The notes beneath the pieces are model-generated. The model made no database searches and was not told the origin of the DNA. It saw only the letters and a program-made list of their open reading frames with translations. A program made the position numbers and the translations under genes. From contig NZ_LMHY01000029.1 in the NCBI RefSeq assembly GCF_001429045.1, positions 87,917-151,916 on the forward strand: a stretch of 64,000 nt of DNA, in the 5' to 3' direction. Positions 25,944 through 35,048 of the stretch are shown one piece after another; the first letter of the stretch is position 1; each line of letters begins with the position of its first letter. The DNA is from Pseudomonas sp. Root71 (GTDB taxonomy: Bacteria; Pseudomonadota; Gammaproteobacteria; Pseudomonadales; Pseudomonadaceae).

Positions 25944-28271
25944 GAAGTCGTCGTCGACAAACGGCAGTATCGCGTCCGCCACCGGTTGCAGCTGCCGGGT
26001 GATGTAGTGGTCGTAATCAATGGGCGCGCTGCGCACTTCCAGCGGTTCAGGACCGGCGACGGTGATCACGTAGCTGATCCAGCCACCGTTCTGGTACTGG
26101 CGCGGGCGCCCCTGCCGGTCGTTGTACTCGTCGGCCAGGCGCGCCGCGCGCACATGAGGCGGTACGTTGCGCTGATAGTCATCGAGGGTACGGCGCAGGC
26201 GTTTGCGGTAGATCAGCCGGTCATCGAATTCACCGGCCAGGGTCTTGCGCACGTAGTCACGCACATAATCCTGGTAGGGCTTGCGCAGGAAAATCCGCGA
26301 ATACAGCTCCTGCTGGAATTGCCGGGCCAGCAGCGACCAGTCGGTGCGCACGGTTTCCAGGCCTTTGTAGACCATTTCGTCGCTGCCGTCGTCACGGGTG
26401 ACCAGCCCGGCGTAGCGCTTCTTGCTGCCTTCTTCGGCGCCGCGAATGGTCGGCATCAAAAAGCGCTTGTAGTGGGTTTCGTACTGCAATTCCAGAACGC
26501 TTTGCAGGCCGTACTCCTGCTGCACGTGCTCGCGCCACCACTGATTGACGTGCGCCACCAGCGCGTGGCCGATCTGCGCCGCTTCCTGCTGGCCATGGGC
26601 GCGACGTAGCCAGACGAAGGTCGAGTCGGTGTCGCCGTAAATCACCGCATGCCCCTGGGCTTCGATCAACTGGCGGGTGCGCAGCATGATTTCGTGCCCG
26701 CGCAAGGTGATGGACGACGCCAGGCGCGTGTCGAAGAAGCGACAACCGCTGGAGCCGAGTACGCCGTAGAAGGCGTTCATGATGATTTTCAGCGCCTGGG
26801 ACAGCGGCGCGTTGTGTTCGCGCTTGGCGGTTTCCCGGCCTTCGGCCACCCGGGCGACGATGGATGGCAGGCAATGTCGGGTGCGGGAAAAGCGCGCACC
26901 ACGAAAACCCGGCACCGACTCGCTGTCGTCCGGGTGCTTGAGCCCTTCAATCAGCCCCACGGGATCAATCAGGAAGGTGCGGATGATCGACGGATAAAGG
27001 CTTTTGTAGTCGAGCACCAGCACCGATTCGTACAGCCCCGGCTGCGAATCCATGACAAAACCGCCGGGGCTGGCTTGCGGTGGCTTGCCACCGAGGTTCG
27101 GCGCCACGAAACCCTGACGGTGCATCAGCGGCATGTACAGGTGCGTGAACGCCGCCACCGAACCGCCCATGCGATCGGCCGGTAAACCAGTGACGCTGGC
27201 CCGCTCCAGCAGGAAGGTGAGCAACTCGGTCCTGGCGAAAATCCGTGTGACCAGTTCGCAGTCCTTGAGGTTGTATGTGGCCAGCGCCGGTTTGTCCTCG
27301 GCGAACATGCGATTGATTTCGTCCATGCGCTGGTACGGGTTGTCGATGGACTTGCCTTCGCCGAGCAAGGTTTGCGCGACGTTTTCCAGGCTGAACGAGG
27401 GAAAACTCCAGGTCGCCGAACGCAGGGCCTCGATACCGTCGATGATCAAGCGGCCAGCGGCTGAAGCGAAGTAATGGTTTCCGCTGCCGTGTTCACGCCA
27501 CTGCATTTCCTCGCCGCCACGCCCCAGCTTCAACGGCACCGCCAGGCGCCGGGCGTGTTCGTGGAGCACCCGCAAGTCGAACTGCACGACGTTCCAGCCG
27601 ATGATCGCGTCGGGGTCGAACCGGGCAAACCAGTCGTTGAGTTTTTTCAGCAGCAGGGTTCGCGAATCGCAGTATTCGAGCTGGAAATCCACCTGGCTGG
27701 CATCGCCATTGGGCGGACCGAGCATGTACACCTGACGCTCGCCGCAGCCTTCCAGGGCGATGGAATACAACTCGCCCTGGGCGGTGGTCTCGATGTCCAG
27801 GGACACCAGTTTGAGGTTCGGCCGGTAATCGGGATCGGCTTTCATCTGCGCATCGAGCAGCAGGCCCTCGGCATTCGCCGTGCCACTGAAACGCACCGGC
27901 GCGGTAATGAAGCGTTCCATCATGTAGCGTTCCGGCGGGCGCACATCGGCTTCGAACACCTCGACCCCAGCCCGGCGCAGCGCGGTTTCCAGGCGCATCA
28001 ACTGGCCGTGTTGCTGGCAATAGAGACCGAGGACCGGGCGATGTTCGAAATCCTGCAGGGCCAGGGGCCTGAGCTCGACGTTCTTCTCGTCATGCAAAAT
28101 GCGTTCGGCGGGCTCGCGCTGCGCAGCGGGGATGAACGCCACCGACGGTTGATGAGGCAGGCGGATACGCCGGGGACCGCTGTCGGTCGCCAGCCAGAAT
28201 TCGACTTCCGTACCGGCAGGGGTGTCGCGCCAATGCCGGGTCAGGACGAAGCCCTGCTGTAGATCCACCAC
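25908..28271 (-). CDS. polB: DNA polymerase II (family B)
   Basis: A 787-residue family B polymerase used in damage tolerance and replication restart. The 3'-5' exonuclease Exo I motif is SLDIETT (Asp159, Glu161). Polymerase motif A is LDYKSLYPSIIRTF (Asp421), motif B is in IMNAFYGVLGSSG, and motif C is YGDTDS (Asp547, Asp549). Length matches enterobacterial PolB. GTG at 28271 follows GAGG by 6 bases, with a second GTG directly behind it. E. coli polB is LexA-regulated; no clear LexA box was seen in the short upstream region. Confidence 0.96.
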   Translation of the reverse strand: MVDLQQGFVLTRHWRDTPAGTEVEFWLATDSGPRRIRLPHQPSVAFIPAAQREPAERILHDEKNVELRPLALQDFEHRPVLGLYCQQHGQLMRLETALRRAGVEVFEADVRPPERYMMERFITAPVRFSGTANAEGLLLDAQMKADPDYRPNLKLVSLDIETTAQGELYSIALEGCGERQVYMLGPPNGDASQVDFQLEYCDSRTLLLKKLNDWFARFDPDAIIGWNVVQFDLRVLHEHARRLAVPLKLGRGGEEMQWREHGSGNHYFASAAGRLIIDGIEALRSATWSFPSFSLENVAQTLLGEGKSIDNPYQRMDEINRMFAEDKPALATYNLKDCELVTRIFARTELLTFLLERASVTGLPADRMGGSVAAFTHLYMPLMHRQGFVAPNLGGKPPQASPGGFVMDSQPGLYESVLVLDYKSLYPSIIRTFLIDPVGLIEGLKHPDDSESVPGFRGARFSRTRHCLPSIVARVAEGRETAKREHNAPLSQALKIIMNAFYGVLGSSGCRFFDTRLASSITLRGHEIMLRTRQLIEAQGHAVIYGDTDSTFVWLRRAHGQQEAAQIGHALVAHVNQWWREHVQQEYGLQSVLELQYETHYKRFLMPTIRGAEEGSKKRYAGLVTRDDGSDEMVYKGLETVRTDWSLLARQFQQELYSRIFLRKPYQDYVRDYVRKTLAGEFDDRLIYRKRLRRTLDDYQRNVPPHVRAARLADEYNDRQGRPRQYQNGGWISYVITVAGPEPLEVRSAPIDYDHYITRQLQPVADAILPFVDDDFSTLIGGQLGLF

Positions 28272-28363
28272 TGCAAACCTCGAAACTGATTCAGAGGGTG
28301 ATTCTACCCGTCATCCGTCGCGATAGCGCGTTTGCCGCCGGTCTACCAGGCAGACACCGACCC

Positions 28364-28452
28364 TGTGGGAGCGGGCTTGCTCGCGAAGGGGCCATAACAT
28401 TCAACATCTTTGTTGGCTGACAGTCCGCTTCGCGAGCAAGCCCGCTCCCACA
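28364..28452. repeat. Type A REP doublet (REPIN)
   Basis: Inward-facing type A units, TGTGGGAGCGGGCTTGCTCG at left and its mirror at right. It occupies the 327-base gap between divergent polB and the CBS gene; the rest of that gap should hold both promoters, and nothing else was seen. Confidence 0.92.
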
Positions 28453-28598
28453 GGTAAGGTGCTGGCCCGAAATGTGAGGTTTGCCAAAGAAAATCCGGCA
28501 AATGACGTTTTTTGCGTGTTATCTGCCGCATTCGCCCTTGCCCTGAACGCTCGCGTCTACGATTCTTCAAGAACAACGACAACACCCGAGTAACCACC

Positions 28599-29039
28599 AT
28601 GAAAACCGTCGCCCAGCTGCTCAAGCTCAAAGATCAGAAGAATCAGGAAGTCCACCAGATCAAACCCGACCACATGGTGCTCGAAGCGCTAATGAAGATG
28701 GCCGAGAAAAACGTCGGCGCCTTGCTGGTGGTAGAGAATGAAGAAGTGCTGGGCATCATCAGCGAACGGGACTATGCGCGCAAACTGGTGCTGCACGGCC
28801 GCTCTTCGGTGGGCACGCCGGTGCGCGACATCATGGTGTCTCCGGTGATTACCGTTGACACCCACCAAACCGTGGAGACCTGCCTGGGCATCATGTCCGA
28901 TAAGCGCCTGCGTCACTTGCCGGTGGTCGAAGGTGGCAAATTGATCGGCCTGCTGTCGATCGGTGACCTGGTCAAGGAAGCGATCGCCGAACAGGCTGAA
29001 CTGATCAAGCAGCTGGAACAGTACATTCGCGGGGAATAG
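28599..29039 (+). CDS. CBS-domain pair protein
   Basis: A 146-residue protein made of two CBS domains (about residues 10-65 and 75-130). Markers are NVGALLVVENEEVLGIISER and the second repeat's RLRHLPVVEGGKLIGLLSIG, each ending in the usual GIIS/GLLSxxD turn. CBS pairs bind adenosine nucleotides and act as energy sensors, often as free-standing regulators of other proteins. The C-terminus is a short charged helix (EQAELIKQLEQYIRG). No partner enzyme is adjacent. Confidence 0.92.
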   Translation: MKTVAQLLKLKDQKNQEVHQIKPDHMVLEALMKMAEKNVGALLVVENEEVLGIISERDYARKLVLHGRSSVGTPVRDIMVSPVITVDTHQTVETCLGIMSDKRLRHLPVVEGGKLIGLLSIGDLVKEAIAEQAELIKQLEQYIRGE

Positions 29040-29059
29040 TCGACACGCCGAGGATCCCT

Positions 29060-29083
29060 TGTGGGAGCAGGCATGCTCCCACA
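29060..29083. repeat. Single short REP-like hairpin
   Basis: TGTGGGAGCAGGCATGCTCC with a closing CACA, a compact self-complementary version of the type A end. It lies between the convergent CBS and GST genes. Confidence 0.85.
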
Positions 29084-29098
29084 TTGGGTTTTGGGAGT

Positions 29099-29722
29099 TC
29101 AGGCCGGCCAATGCCGGGCGAACACCGGTGCCAGTGCCGGGTGGCGGTCGATTCGTTCCAGCCAGGCGAAAAACCCCGGCCGGGCGTTGCGCAAATGCTC
29201 ACGACTGCCCGCCCACCGTGAGATCACCGCCGCCAGCACATCCAGGGCTCCTGGCTTCTCGCTGCCCAGGTACAACTCGCCCGAGAACTGATCGGCAAAC
29301 ACCTCCCAACTCCAGTGCAGGCGCCGGCGGGCGCCCTCCATGAGGTTCTGCCTGGACAACTCATCCGCCTCGGCCAGCCAGCGCTCGGGGTAATCAATGA
29401 TGCCGATGGCCGCATAACAATTGCTGACGATGTACGCCATGCCGCGAATGGCCTGGCCTCGCTCGGCTGGATCCTGCGGTAACAACCCCGATGCGGGAAA
29501 GGTCAGCCCGAGGTGGATCAGGATCGCCGCGCTCTCGGTCAGGACAGCGCCATCGGGCAACTGCAAGGTTGGAATCTGTTTGAGCGGGTTGAGCTTCTGC
29601 AGCGCCTGGGCCGCCTCCGCGGACGACTCGACATCGATGAAGCGATAAGGAACATCGCAGAGTTCAAGTGCAGCCTCGATGGCCGCTGCGCCAGAGTTCT
29701 GATGGCCGTAGAGCTGGTACAT
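29099..29722 (-). CDS. Glutathione S-transferase family protein
   Basis: A 207-residue protein with the N-terminal thioredoxin-like domain (MYQLYGHQNSGAAAIEAALE, then KQIPTLQLPDGAVLTESAAI, where P-T-L and the ESA glutathione-binding turn are clear) and an all-helical C-terminal domain from about residue 85. It should bind glutathione and may act on electrophiles or in disulfide exchange. An N-terminal Ser/Asn-Ser (NSGA) occupies the catalytic region. No linked pathway genes. Confidence 0.92.
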   Translation of the reverse strand: MYQLYGHQNSGAAAIEAALELCDVPYRFIDVESSAEAAQALQKLNPLKQIPTLQLPDGAVLTESAAILIHLGLTFPASGLLPQDPAERGQAIRGMAYIVSNCYAAIGIIDYPERWLAEADELSRQNLMEGARRRLHWSWEVFADQFSGELYLGSEKPGALDVLAAVISRWAGSREHLRNARPGFFAWLERIDRHPALAPVFARHWPA

Positions 29723-29983
29723 ACACGTCTCCTTGCATACCGTGACCTCTGCCGGGCCACATCGACCGTCGCGGCAGAGGAACGCGCCAGCTAACCAGTG
29801 TAGAAGCCACCACCCACCACACAGCGATCATCCGACGATCGCACCATCACGCTCACCAGGGGTGTGCCGCAAGTCCTATCATTGCCGTCGATGTTCACCA
29901 TCACTTCAATGAAGTTCTCTTAAAAAATCCCCGGCGTAACATCTGCTCCATACCAACCCATAAGCACCCCGGAGCACACCATC

Positions 29984-30201
29984 ATGAAACGCCAGACCCT
30001 CCTCAGCATCGCTTTCTCGGTTTTCGCAAAAGCCGTGTGGCCGAGGGTGGTTCCGATCGCCTGATCGAGAATCGCGTGGCTGAAGGTGGTTCGGATCGCC
30101 TGCTGGAAAACCGCGTCGCTGAAGGTGGTTCGGACAAGCTCCTGCAAAACCGCGTCGCCGAAGGTGGTTCGGACCGCCTGATCGAAAGCCGCGCTGTCTG
30201 A
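29984..30201 (+). pseudogene. Frameshifted exported 13-residue-repeat protein
   Basis: ATG at 29984, with GGAG upstream, encodes a signal-peptide-like start, MKRQTLLSIAFSVFAK, but that frame soon stops. From 30031 the -1 frame encodes four 13-residue repeats of the type NRVAEGGSDRLIE, ending SRAV and TGA at 30199-30201. Joining the two needs a -1 shift (or one missing base) at GCAAAAGCC, 30026-30034. The repeat frame has no start codon with a ribosome site of its own. From memory, Pseudomonas genomes carry intact small exported proteins with MKRQ starts and AEGGSDRL repeats (sometimes labelled phage infection protein). A terminator follows. A sequencing error or programmed shift is possible. 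Confidence 0.7.
30031..30186 (+). repeat. Four tandem 39-bp coding repeats
   Basis: Copies at 30031-30069, 30070-30108, 30109-30147 and 30148-30186 encode near-identical 13-residue units around the core VAEGGSD. Changes are mostly synonymous (GGTTCC/GGTTCG, GTG/GTC), indicating selection on the protein sequence at least until recently. Confidence 0.9.
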
Positions 30202-30230
30202 ATGCAGTGCCTGAACGCAGGACTCAATGA

Positions 30231-30258
30231 AAACCCGGCCTCATCCGCCGGGTTTTTT
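30231..30258 (+). terminator. Rho-independent terminator
   Basis: AAACCCGGC, loop, GCCGGGTTTTTT. It ends the repeat-protein gene and could also serve the convergent DUF1615 gene. Confidence 0.88.
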
Positions 30259-30279
30259 ATTCTCTTTGATACGGCGCGA

Positions 30280-31371
30280 TTACTGCACTGCCCGTGCCAT
30301 GCAGCGCTGGTAGCGTTCATCGACTCGCTTGGCAAACCACGCAGTGGTGAGCTTGCGGGTGATTTTCGGGCTTTGTAGCACGATCCCGGGCAACACTTCG
30401 CGGGGTAACGGCCGGCCCTCGGCCCGTTCGGCCAGTTCGAAAACCCGCCGATAGAGCTTGCTGTCTTCGAACGCCAGGGTATTCCCCTCTTCCAGTTGGT
30501 CGCGGATCGTCGGATTGCGCATGTCCAGTTGCTTGCCAAGGGTACGCACGGCCAGCTCCGTGGTGCCGGGCATGATCGAACCGTAGCGCACCAGGTCGCC
30601 ATCCAGCGCCAACGGGATACCGGAAGCCCGGCTCACCGCGTTCTGGAACGCAGCGTTACGGCTGGCGTACCAACCCGCGTTGAAGTCCGCAAAACGGTAC
30701 AACGGCAGTGGGTAACTCACCGGATAGCCGAGCAGATGCGCGATGCCGAAATACATGCCGCCGCGCCGGGTGAACACTTCATGACGAATAGAGCTCTTCA
30801 CCGGGTACGGATAGCCCTTGGCCTGCTGTTCGGCAAAATCAATGCTGACTTGCATCGGTCCGCCGGTATGCACCGGGTTGAAGCCGCCGAACAACTTCTT
30901 GCCCATTGGCACCATGCCGATGAAGTCGTCGAAAACAGCGCTCAGTTCCTTTTCACTGCGCGCGGCATTCAGGCGACTGCTGTAGCTTTTGCCATTCGGC
31001 GAATCGAGCATTAACGCACCGCTCACCAGCAGGCCGGGAATGTGCGCCTTGGCGGCACGGCGGTCGATCTCTTCGCGGGCGATCTTGCCCAGGCCCGGTA
31101 CGCTCGGGTCGACCTGAAAGGTCGACTCCTGTTCGGTCACGGCCAGCACCGAGCACAGGTTTTGCGTGGTCGGCGAGATGTCTTGCGCGGTAAACGCCAC
31201 CTGGATATCCGTGGCCCAACCCTGGGGATCGGCGGCCTTGGCCGGCAGTAAACGTACAATCTCGGCCTTTACTTCGGCCGGGCTGCGGGCCGCCGGTTCC
31301 TGGGTCCGCTGGCTGCCGCAACCGGCCAATATCAGCAACACGGCGACGCTTGTGATCAATCTGATTTGCAT
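30280..31371 (-). CDS. DUF1615 lipoprotein
   Basis: A 363-residue lipoprotein: the signal MQIRLITSVAVLLILAGC has a clear lipobox with Cys18. The mature part matches the DUF1615 family (QDISPTTQNLCSVLAVTEQE and STFQVDPSVPGLGKIAREEI). The glutamate-rich AVTEQESTF region resembles the lysozyme-like fold around a catalytic Glu, so a peptidoglycan-cleaving role is possible, but that is inference. ATG at 31371 is set by the lipobox. It stands alone. Confidence 0.87.
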   Translation of the reverse strand: MQIRLITSVAVLLILAGCGSQRTQEPAARSPAEVKAEIVRLLPAKAADPQGWATDIQVAFTAQDISPTTQNLCSVLAVTEQESTFQVDPSVPGLGKIAREEIDRRAAKAHIPGLLVSGALMLDSPNGKSYSSRLNAARSEKELSAVFDDFIGMVPMGKKLFGGFNPVHTGGPMQVSIDFAEQQAKGYPYPVKSSIRHEVFTRRGGMYFGIAHLLGYPVSYPLPLYRFADFNAGWYASRNAAFQNAVSRASGIPLALDGDLVRYGSIMPGTTELAVRTLGKQLDMRNPTIRDQLEEGNTLAFEDSKLYRRVFELAERAEGRPLPREVLPGIVLQSPKITRKLTTAWFAKRVDERYQRCMARAVQ

Positions 31372-31508
31372 GTCGTTCCATCTAATCCGTTTGTCCGGGC
31401 CAACCATACGACCAATGGCAGGTCAGCGGCTACGTCCGTGGCAGCCCGACGGTTGTCGCCCTCCCCGACTGGACCATACTTGATTCACACAGCGAAGAGG
31501 ACAGGCTC

Positions 31509-33044
31509 ATGCACCGCAGCGACGTGTTGATCATCGGCGCCGGCCCCACCGGGTTGGTCCTGGCGTTGTGGCTGAGCAAACTCGGCGTGCGCGTGCGGAT
31601 CGTCGACAAAACCTCGGCCCCCGGCACCACGTCCCGGGCGCTGGCCGTCCAGGCACGGACGCTGGAGTTGTATCGTCAGCTCGGACTGGACACCGCCGTG
31701 GTGCAACACGGCCATCAAGTAAAGGCCGGCAACTTCTGGGTCAAGGGTGAGCTCGTGGCGCGCCTGCCCCTGTCCCGGATTGGTGAGGGCCTGACCCCCT
31801 ACTCGTTTCTCGAGATCTTCCCCCAGGACGAACACGAACGGCTGCTGATCGAGCGCCTGGAAACCTTCGGCATCACGGTGGAACGCAACACCGAACTGGC
31901 AGGCTTCGAGCAAACCGCAGACGGCATCACGGCCACGCTGCTCCTGCCCGACGGCCAGCAGGAAACCTGCCAGGCCTGTTACCTGGCCGGGTGCGACGGT
32001 GCCCGGTCGATTGTGCGCAAGACCCTCGATACCGGGTTTCCCGGCGGGACTTACCAGCAGATTTTCTACGTCGCCGACGTGCAGGCCAGCGGCCCGACAT
32101 TCAACGGCGAACTGCATGTGGATCTCGACGAGGCGGACTTCCTCGCCGTGTTCCCGCTGGCCGACAGTGGTCGTGCCCGCCTGATCGGCACAGTGCGCGA
32201 CGAGCGCGCCGAACACGCCGAGACCCTGCGCTTCGAGGACGTCAGCAGCCGGGCCATCGAACATATGAAAGTTCAGATCGAGCAACTGAACTGGTTTTCG
32301 ACCTACCGCGTGCACCATCGGGTGGCGGATCACTTCCGCAAGGACCGGGCGTTTTTGCTGGGTGATGCCGCCCATGTGCACAGCCCGGCGGGCGGCCAGG
32401 GCATGAACACCGGGATTGGCGATGCCATCAACCTGGCCTGGAAACTGGCGGCCGTGTTGAGCGGTGGTGCCGAGGCCAGGCTGCTCGACACCTATGAAAC
32501 CGAGCGCATTGCCTTTGCGCGCAAACTGGTGGCGACCACCGACCGGGTCTTCACGTTCGTCACCGCCGACGGGCCGATTGCCGATTTGCTGCGTACGCGC
32601 CTGGCCCCGTTCTTGTTACCAAAAATGACATCGTTCGAAACCTCCCGCCAGTTCCTGTTTCGCACGGTGTCGCAGATCACCCTGAATTATCGCGCAATGC
32701 CGCTGAGTACCGGCGTTGCCGGGCACGTGCATGGCGGCGATCGCCTGCCCTGGGCCCATGACGGTGAGGGGGATAATTTTGAGTCGCTCAAGTGCCTGAC
32801 CTGGCAGGTGCATGTCTATGGCGACACCAGCGACGAGATGATCGCCTGGTGCCACGAGCACCATCTGCCGCTACACGTGTTTGACTGGCGACCGGCGTTC
32901 GAAGCGGCGGGCCTTGGGCGCAACGGCTTTTATCTGTTGCGGCCCGATACCTATGTGGCGATTGCCGAAACCTGCTCGGACCCGAAAGTGATCGAACGGT
33001 ATTTCCGCGATCACGGGATCCGGCCGTTTTTTGGCACGACCTGA
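31509..33044 (+). CDS. FAD-dependent aromatic monooxygenase-like protein
   Basis: A 511-residue class A flavoprotein hydroxylase of the PheA/TfdB/MhpA group. The FAD-binding GxGxxG is LIIGAGPTGL (residues 7-16), the internal DG motif is YLAGCDGARSIVR, and the second FAD motif is FLLGDAAHVHSPAGGQGMNT. The C-terminal thioredoxin-like extension (about 400-511) is present but short. It would hydroxylate an aromatic or polyketide-like substrate with NAD(P)H and oxygen. No ring-cleavage genes are adjacent. The start is supported by GAAGAGGACAGGCTC before ATG 31509. Confidence 0.9.
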   Translation: MHRSDVLIIGAGPTGLVLALWLSKLGVRVRIVDKTSAPGTTSRALAVQARTLELYRQLGLDTAVVQHGHQVKAGNFWVKGELVARLPLSRIGEGLTPYSFLEIFPQDEHERLLIERLETFGITVERNTELAGFEQTADGITATLLLPDGQQETCQACYLAGCDGARSIVRKTLDTGFPGGTYQQIFYVADVQASGPTFNGELHVDLDEADFLAVFPLADSGRARLIGTVRDERAEHAETLRFEDVSSRAIEHMKVQIEQLNWFSTYRVHHRVADHFRKDRAFLLGDAAHVHSPAGGQGMNTGIGDAINLAWKLAAVLSGGAEARLLDTYETERIAFARKLVATTDRVFTFVTADGPIADLLRTRLAPFLLPKMTSFETSRQFLFRTVSQITLNYRAMPLSTGVAGHVHGGDRLPWAHDGEGDNFESLKCLTWQVHVYGDTSDEMIAWCHEHHLPLHVFDWRPAFEAAGLGRNGFYLLRPDTYVAIAETCSDPKVIERYFRDHGIRPFFGTT

Positions 33045-33061
33045 TTCAACACAGATCAAAA

Positions 33062-33150
33062 TGTGGGAGCGGGCTTGCTCGCGAATGCAGTGTGTCAGTC
33101 AATACATCTGTCACTGACACTCCGCTTTCGCGAGCAAGCCCGCTCCCACA
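33062..33150. repeat. Type A REP doublet (REPIN)
   Basis: Inward-facing units beginning TGTGGGAGCGGGCTTGCTCG. The spacer end, CTGACACTCCGCTTTCGCGA, is shared almost exactly with the element at 62057. Confidence 0.93.
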
Positions 33151-33161
33151 GGGGATGGGGT

Positions 33162-33872
33162 TCAACCTGAAACGGGGCTCGGAATCTGCAACCCGCGCAC
33201 CACCGCCGGCCGCGCCAGGAAACGTTCCAGTACCCGCGTGACGTTAGGGAAGTTCTGGATGCCCACCAGATCGCCCGCTTCATAGAAACCGATCAGGTTG
33301 CGCACCCATGGGAAGGTGGCGATGTCGGCGATGGTGTAGCGCTCGCCCATGATCCAGTCACGCCCTTGCAGACGGCCGTCCAGCACCTTGAGCAGGCGTT
33401 TGCTTTCCTCGACGTAGCGGTCACGGGGACGCTTGTCTTCGTAGTCCTTACCGGCGAATTTGTTGAAAAACCCGAGCTGGCCGAACATCGGACCAATACC
33501 GCCCATCTGGAACATCAGCCACTGGATCGTTTCATAGCGCGCTGCCGATTCCTGGGCCAGCAGTTGTCCGCTCTTGTCGGCCAGGTAGATCAGAATCGCG
33601 CCCGATTCGAACAGCGCCAGTGGCTGGTCGTCCGGACCGTGGGGGTCGAGGATCGCCGGAATCTTGTTGTTGGGATTCAGGGAAAGAAATTCCGGGGACA
33701 TCTGGTCGTTGGTGTCGAAGCCTACCCGGTGAGGCTCATACGGCAGGCCGATCTCCTCGAGCATGATCGAGACCTTGACGCCGTTGGGGGTCGGCAGGGA
33801 GTACAGCTGAATCCACTCCGGATACTGGGCAGGCCATTTGCGGGTGATGGGGAATGCGGACAAATCGGTCAT
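33162..33872 (-). CDS. Glutathione S-transferase, YghU/YfcG (Nu) type
   Basis: A 236-residue GST. The motif YSLPTPNGVKVSIMLEEIGL is diagnostic of the Nu-class YfcG/YghU group, which has disulfide-bond reductase activity with glutathione and uses the Thr-Pro-Asn loop in place of Ser or Cys. NPNNKIPAI and FESGAILIYLADK complete the glutathione site; the helical domain follows. ATG at 33872 chosen; a GTG at 33893 would add seven residues. Confidence 0.92.
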   Translation of the reverse strand: MTDLSAFPITRKWPAQYPEWIQLYSLPTPNGVKVSIMLEEIGLPYEPHRVGFDTNDQMSPEFLSLNPNNKIPAILDPHGPDDQPLALFESGAILIYLADKSGQLLAQESAARYETIQWLMFQMGGIGPMFGQLGFFNKFAGKDYEDKRPRDRYVEESKRLLKVLDGRLQGRDWIMGERYTIADIATFPWVRNLIGFYEAGDLVGIQNFPNVTRVLERFLARPAVVRGLQIPSPVSG

Positions 33873-34239
33873 GGGCGGGATCCACGAAGACACTGAGAGT
33901 GACGATCATAATGTAGATATCGGCTCAGCGATCCCTTGAAGCCATCGATCTCACTGATAGCCGAGATCAAAAGAGATCACGACCGTTTCAACGTCATTAG
34001 GTGTAGCGTGTCCACAATTGTGCAACATCCTGTCGATAACCTTCGCTGCAAACCTGTGAAGGTTACCGGTACATTGCCGCGCATTCGGCCGGAATCGAAC
34101 CAATCGGGTTCAGGGGACTCTGAGCACCACCCCTTGGATAACGGACCGACTGCAATGACATGGAAAACACCCGACGCAGGACAATCGAGGTGTAAAGGTT
34201 TGTCAGCCTTAACCGAATTGCGCTGAAGAACCTTTACTC
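33873..34239. other. Long non-coding gap with inverted repeats
   Basis: 367 bases between divergent GST and histidine phosphatase genes. It holds the palindrome CACAATTGTG (34013-34022) and an inverted repeat TAACCTTC / GAAGGTTA (34037-34065, 13-base loop), either of which might be an operator for the phosphatase gene. No gene with a ribosome site was seen. Confidence 0.5.
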
Positions 34240-34911
34240 ATGAACCTGTTCAATTTTGCCAACCGCTTCAAACATCGCGCTTACCTTTTGTTGCCCGCCT
34301 TGTTGGTGGTCACCGCCGTGTTTCTGTCGCTGGAGTCCGGCCTGAGTCGCGCCCAACCGATGGATGGCACCCAGACGCTGGTTTTCCTGCGCCACGGGGA
34401 AAAACCCGACGGTGGCCTGGGCCAGCTCAATTGCCAGGGACTGAACCGCGCCATCGACCTGGCCACGTTGCTGCCGGAAAAGTTCGGCAAGGCCAACTAT
34501 GTGTTCGCGGCGAACCCGACCCGTAACGTCGAAGAAGGCGAGCTCGACAATTCCTACAGTTACATCCGCCCCCTGATGACCATCAGCCCCAGCGCCATCA
34601 AGCTCGGCCTGCCGGTAAACATCAACTTTTCCGCCAATGACACCAGTGACCTGGCCGATGAACTGCTCCACGACAAGTACCACAACTCGATCATCTACAC
34701 GGCTTGGTCCCACGGCTACCTGCCGGAACTGATCAACAAGGTGGCCGGCGACGCCACCGGCAAGAAAATGACCATCACGGATGACTGGGAGTCCAGCGAC
34801 TATGACTCGCTGTACGTACTCACCCTGACCTGGCACGACGGCAAGGCCAGTTTACAGAGCCATGTGTACAAGCAAGGTCTGGATAACGGTGCTGAAACCT
34901 GCCCGACTTGA
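34240..34911 (+). CDS. Exported histidine phosphatase-like protein
   Basis: A 223-residue protein with an N-terminal membrane or signal segment (residues 14-32, YLLLPALLVVTAVFLSL). The RHG motif of the histidine phosphatase (phosphoglycerate mutase) superfamily is TLVFLRHGEKPDGG; the second His motif may be in YTAWSHGYLPELI. The phosphate-binding Arg of FAANPTRN is also present. It is short for the superfamily and shows little of the rest of the fold. Likely a periplasmic phosphatase of unknown substrate. Confidence 0.85.
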   Translation: MNLFNFANRFKHRAYLLLPALLVVTAVFLSLESGLSRAQPMDGTQTLVFLRHGEKPDGGLGQLNCQGLNRAIDLATLLPEKFGKANYVFAANPTRNVEEGELDNSYSYIRPLMTISPSAIKLGLPVNINFSANDTSDLADELLHDKYHNSIIYTAWSHGYLPELINKVAGDATGKKMTITDDWESSDYDSLYVLTLTWHDGKASLQSHVYKQGLDNGAETCPT

Positions 34912-34936
34912 GGCATGCGTTGTCTGAGCGGGCGCC

Positions 34937-35030
34937 TTCGCGAGCAAGCCCGCTCCCACAGTAGATCTTCAGTGAACACAGATTTTGTGTACGACGCAGA
35001 TCCAATGTGGGAGCGGGCTTGCTCGCGATG
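34937..35030. repeat. Type A REP doublet, outward-facing
   Basis: Left copy ends CCCGCTCCCACA, right copy begins TGTGGGAGCGGGC. The spacer (GATCTTCAGTGAA ... TGTGTACGAC) is nearly the same as in the element at 52866. Confidence 0.92.
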
Positions 35031-35048
35031 AGGCCGGCAAAAGCACCC

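Noticed and set aside
28272..28330. LexA box controlling polB
   Set aside because: No CTG-N10-CAG-type site with the expected A/T centre was visible in the short leader.
30020..30200. CRISPR-like array
   Set aside because: The 39-bp units are back-to-back with no unique spacers and encode a repeated peptide; there are no cas genes.
33936..34226. 96-residue frame between GST and phosphatase genes
   Set aside because: It lacks a ribosome site, spans the inverted repeats and has no recognisable domain.
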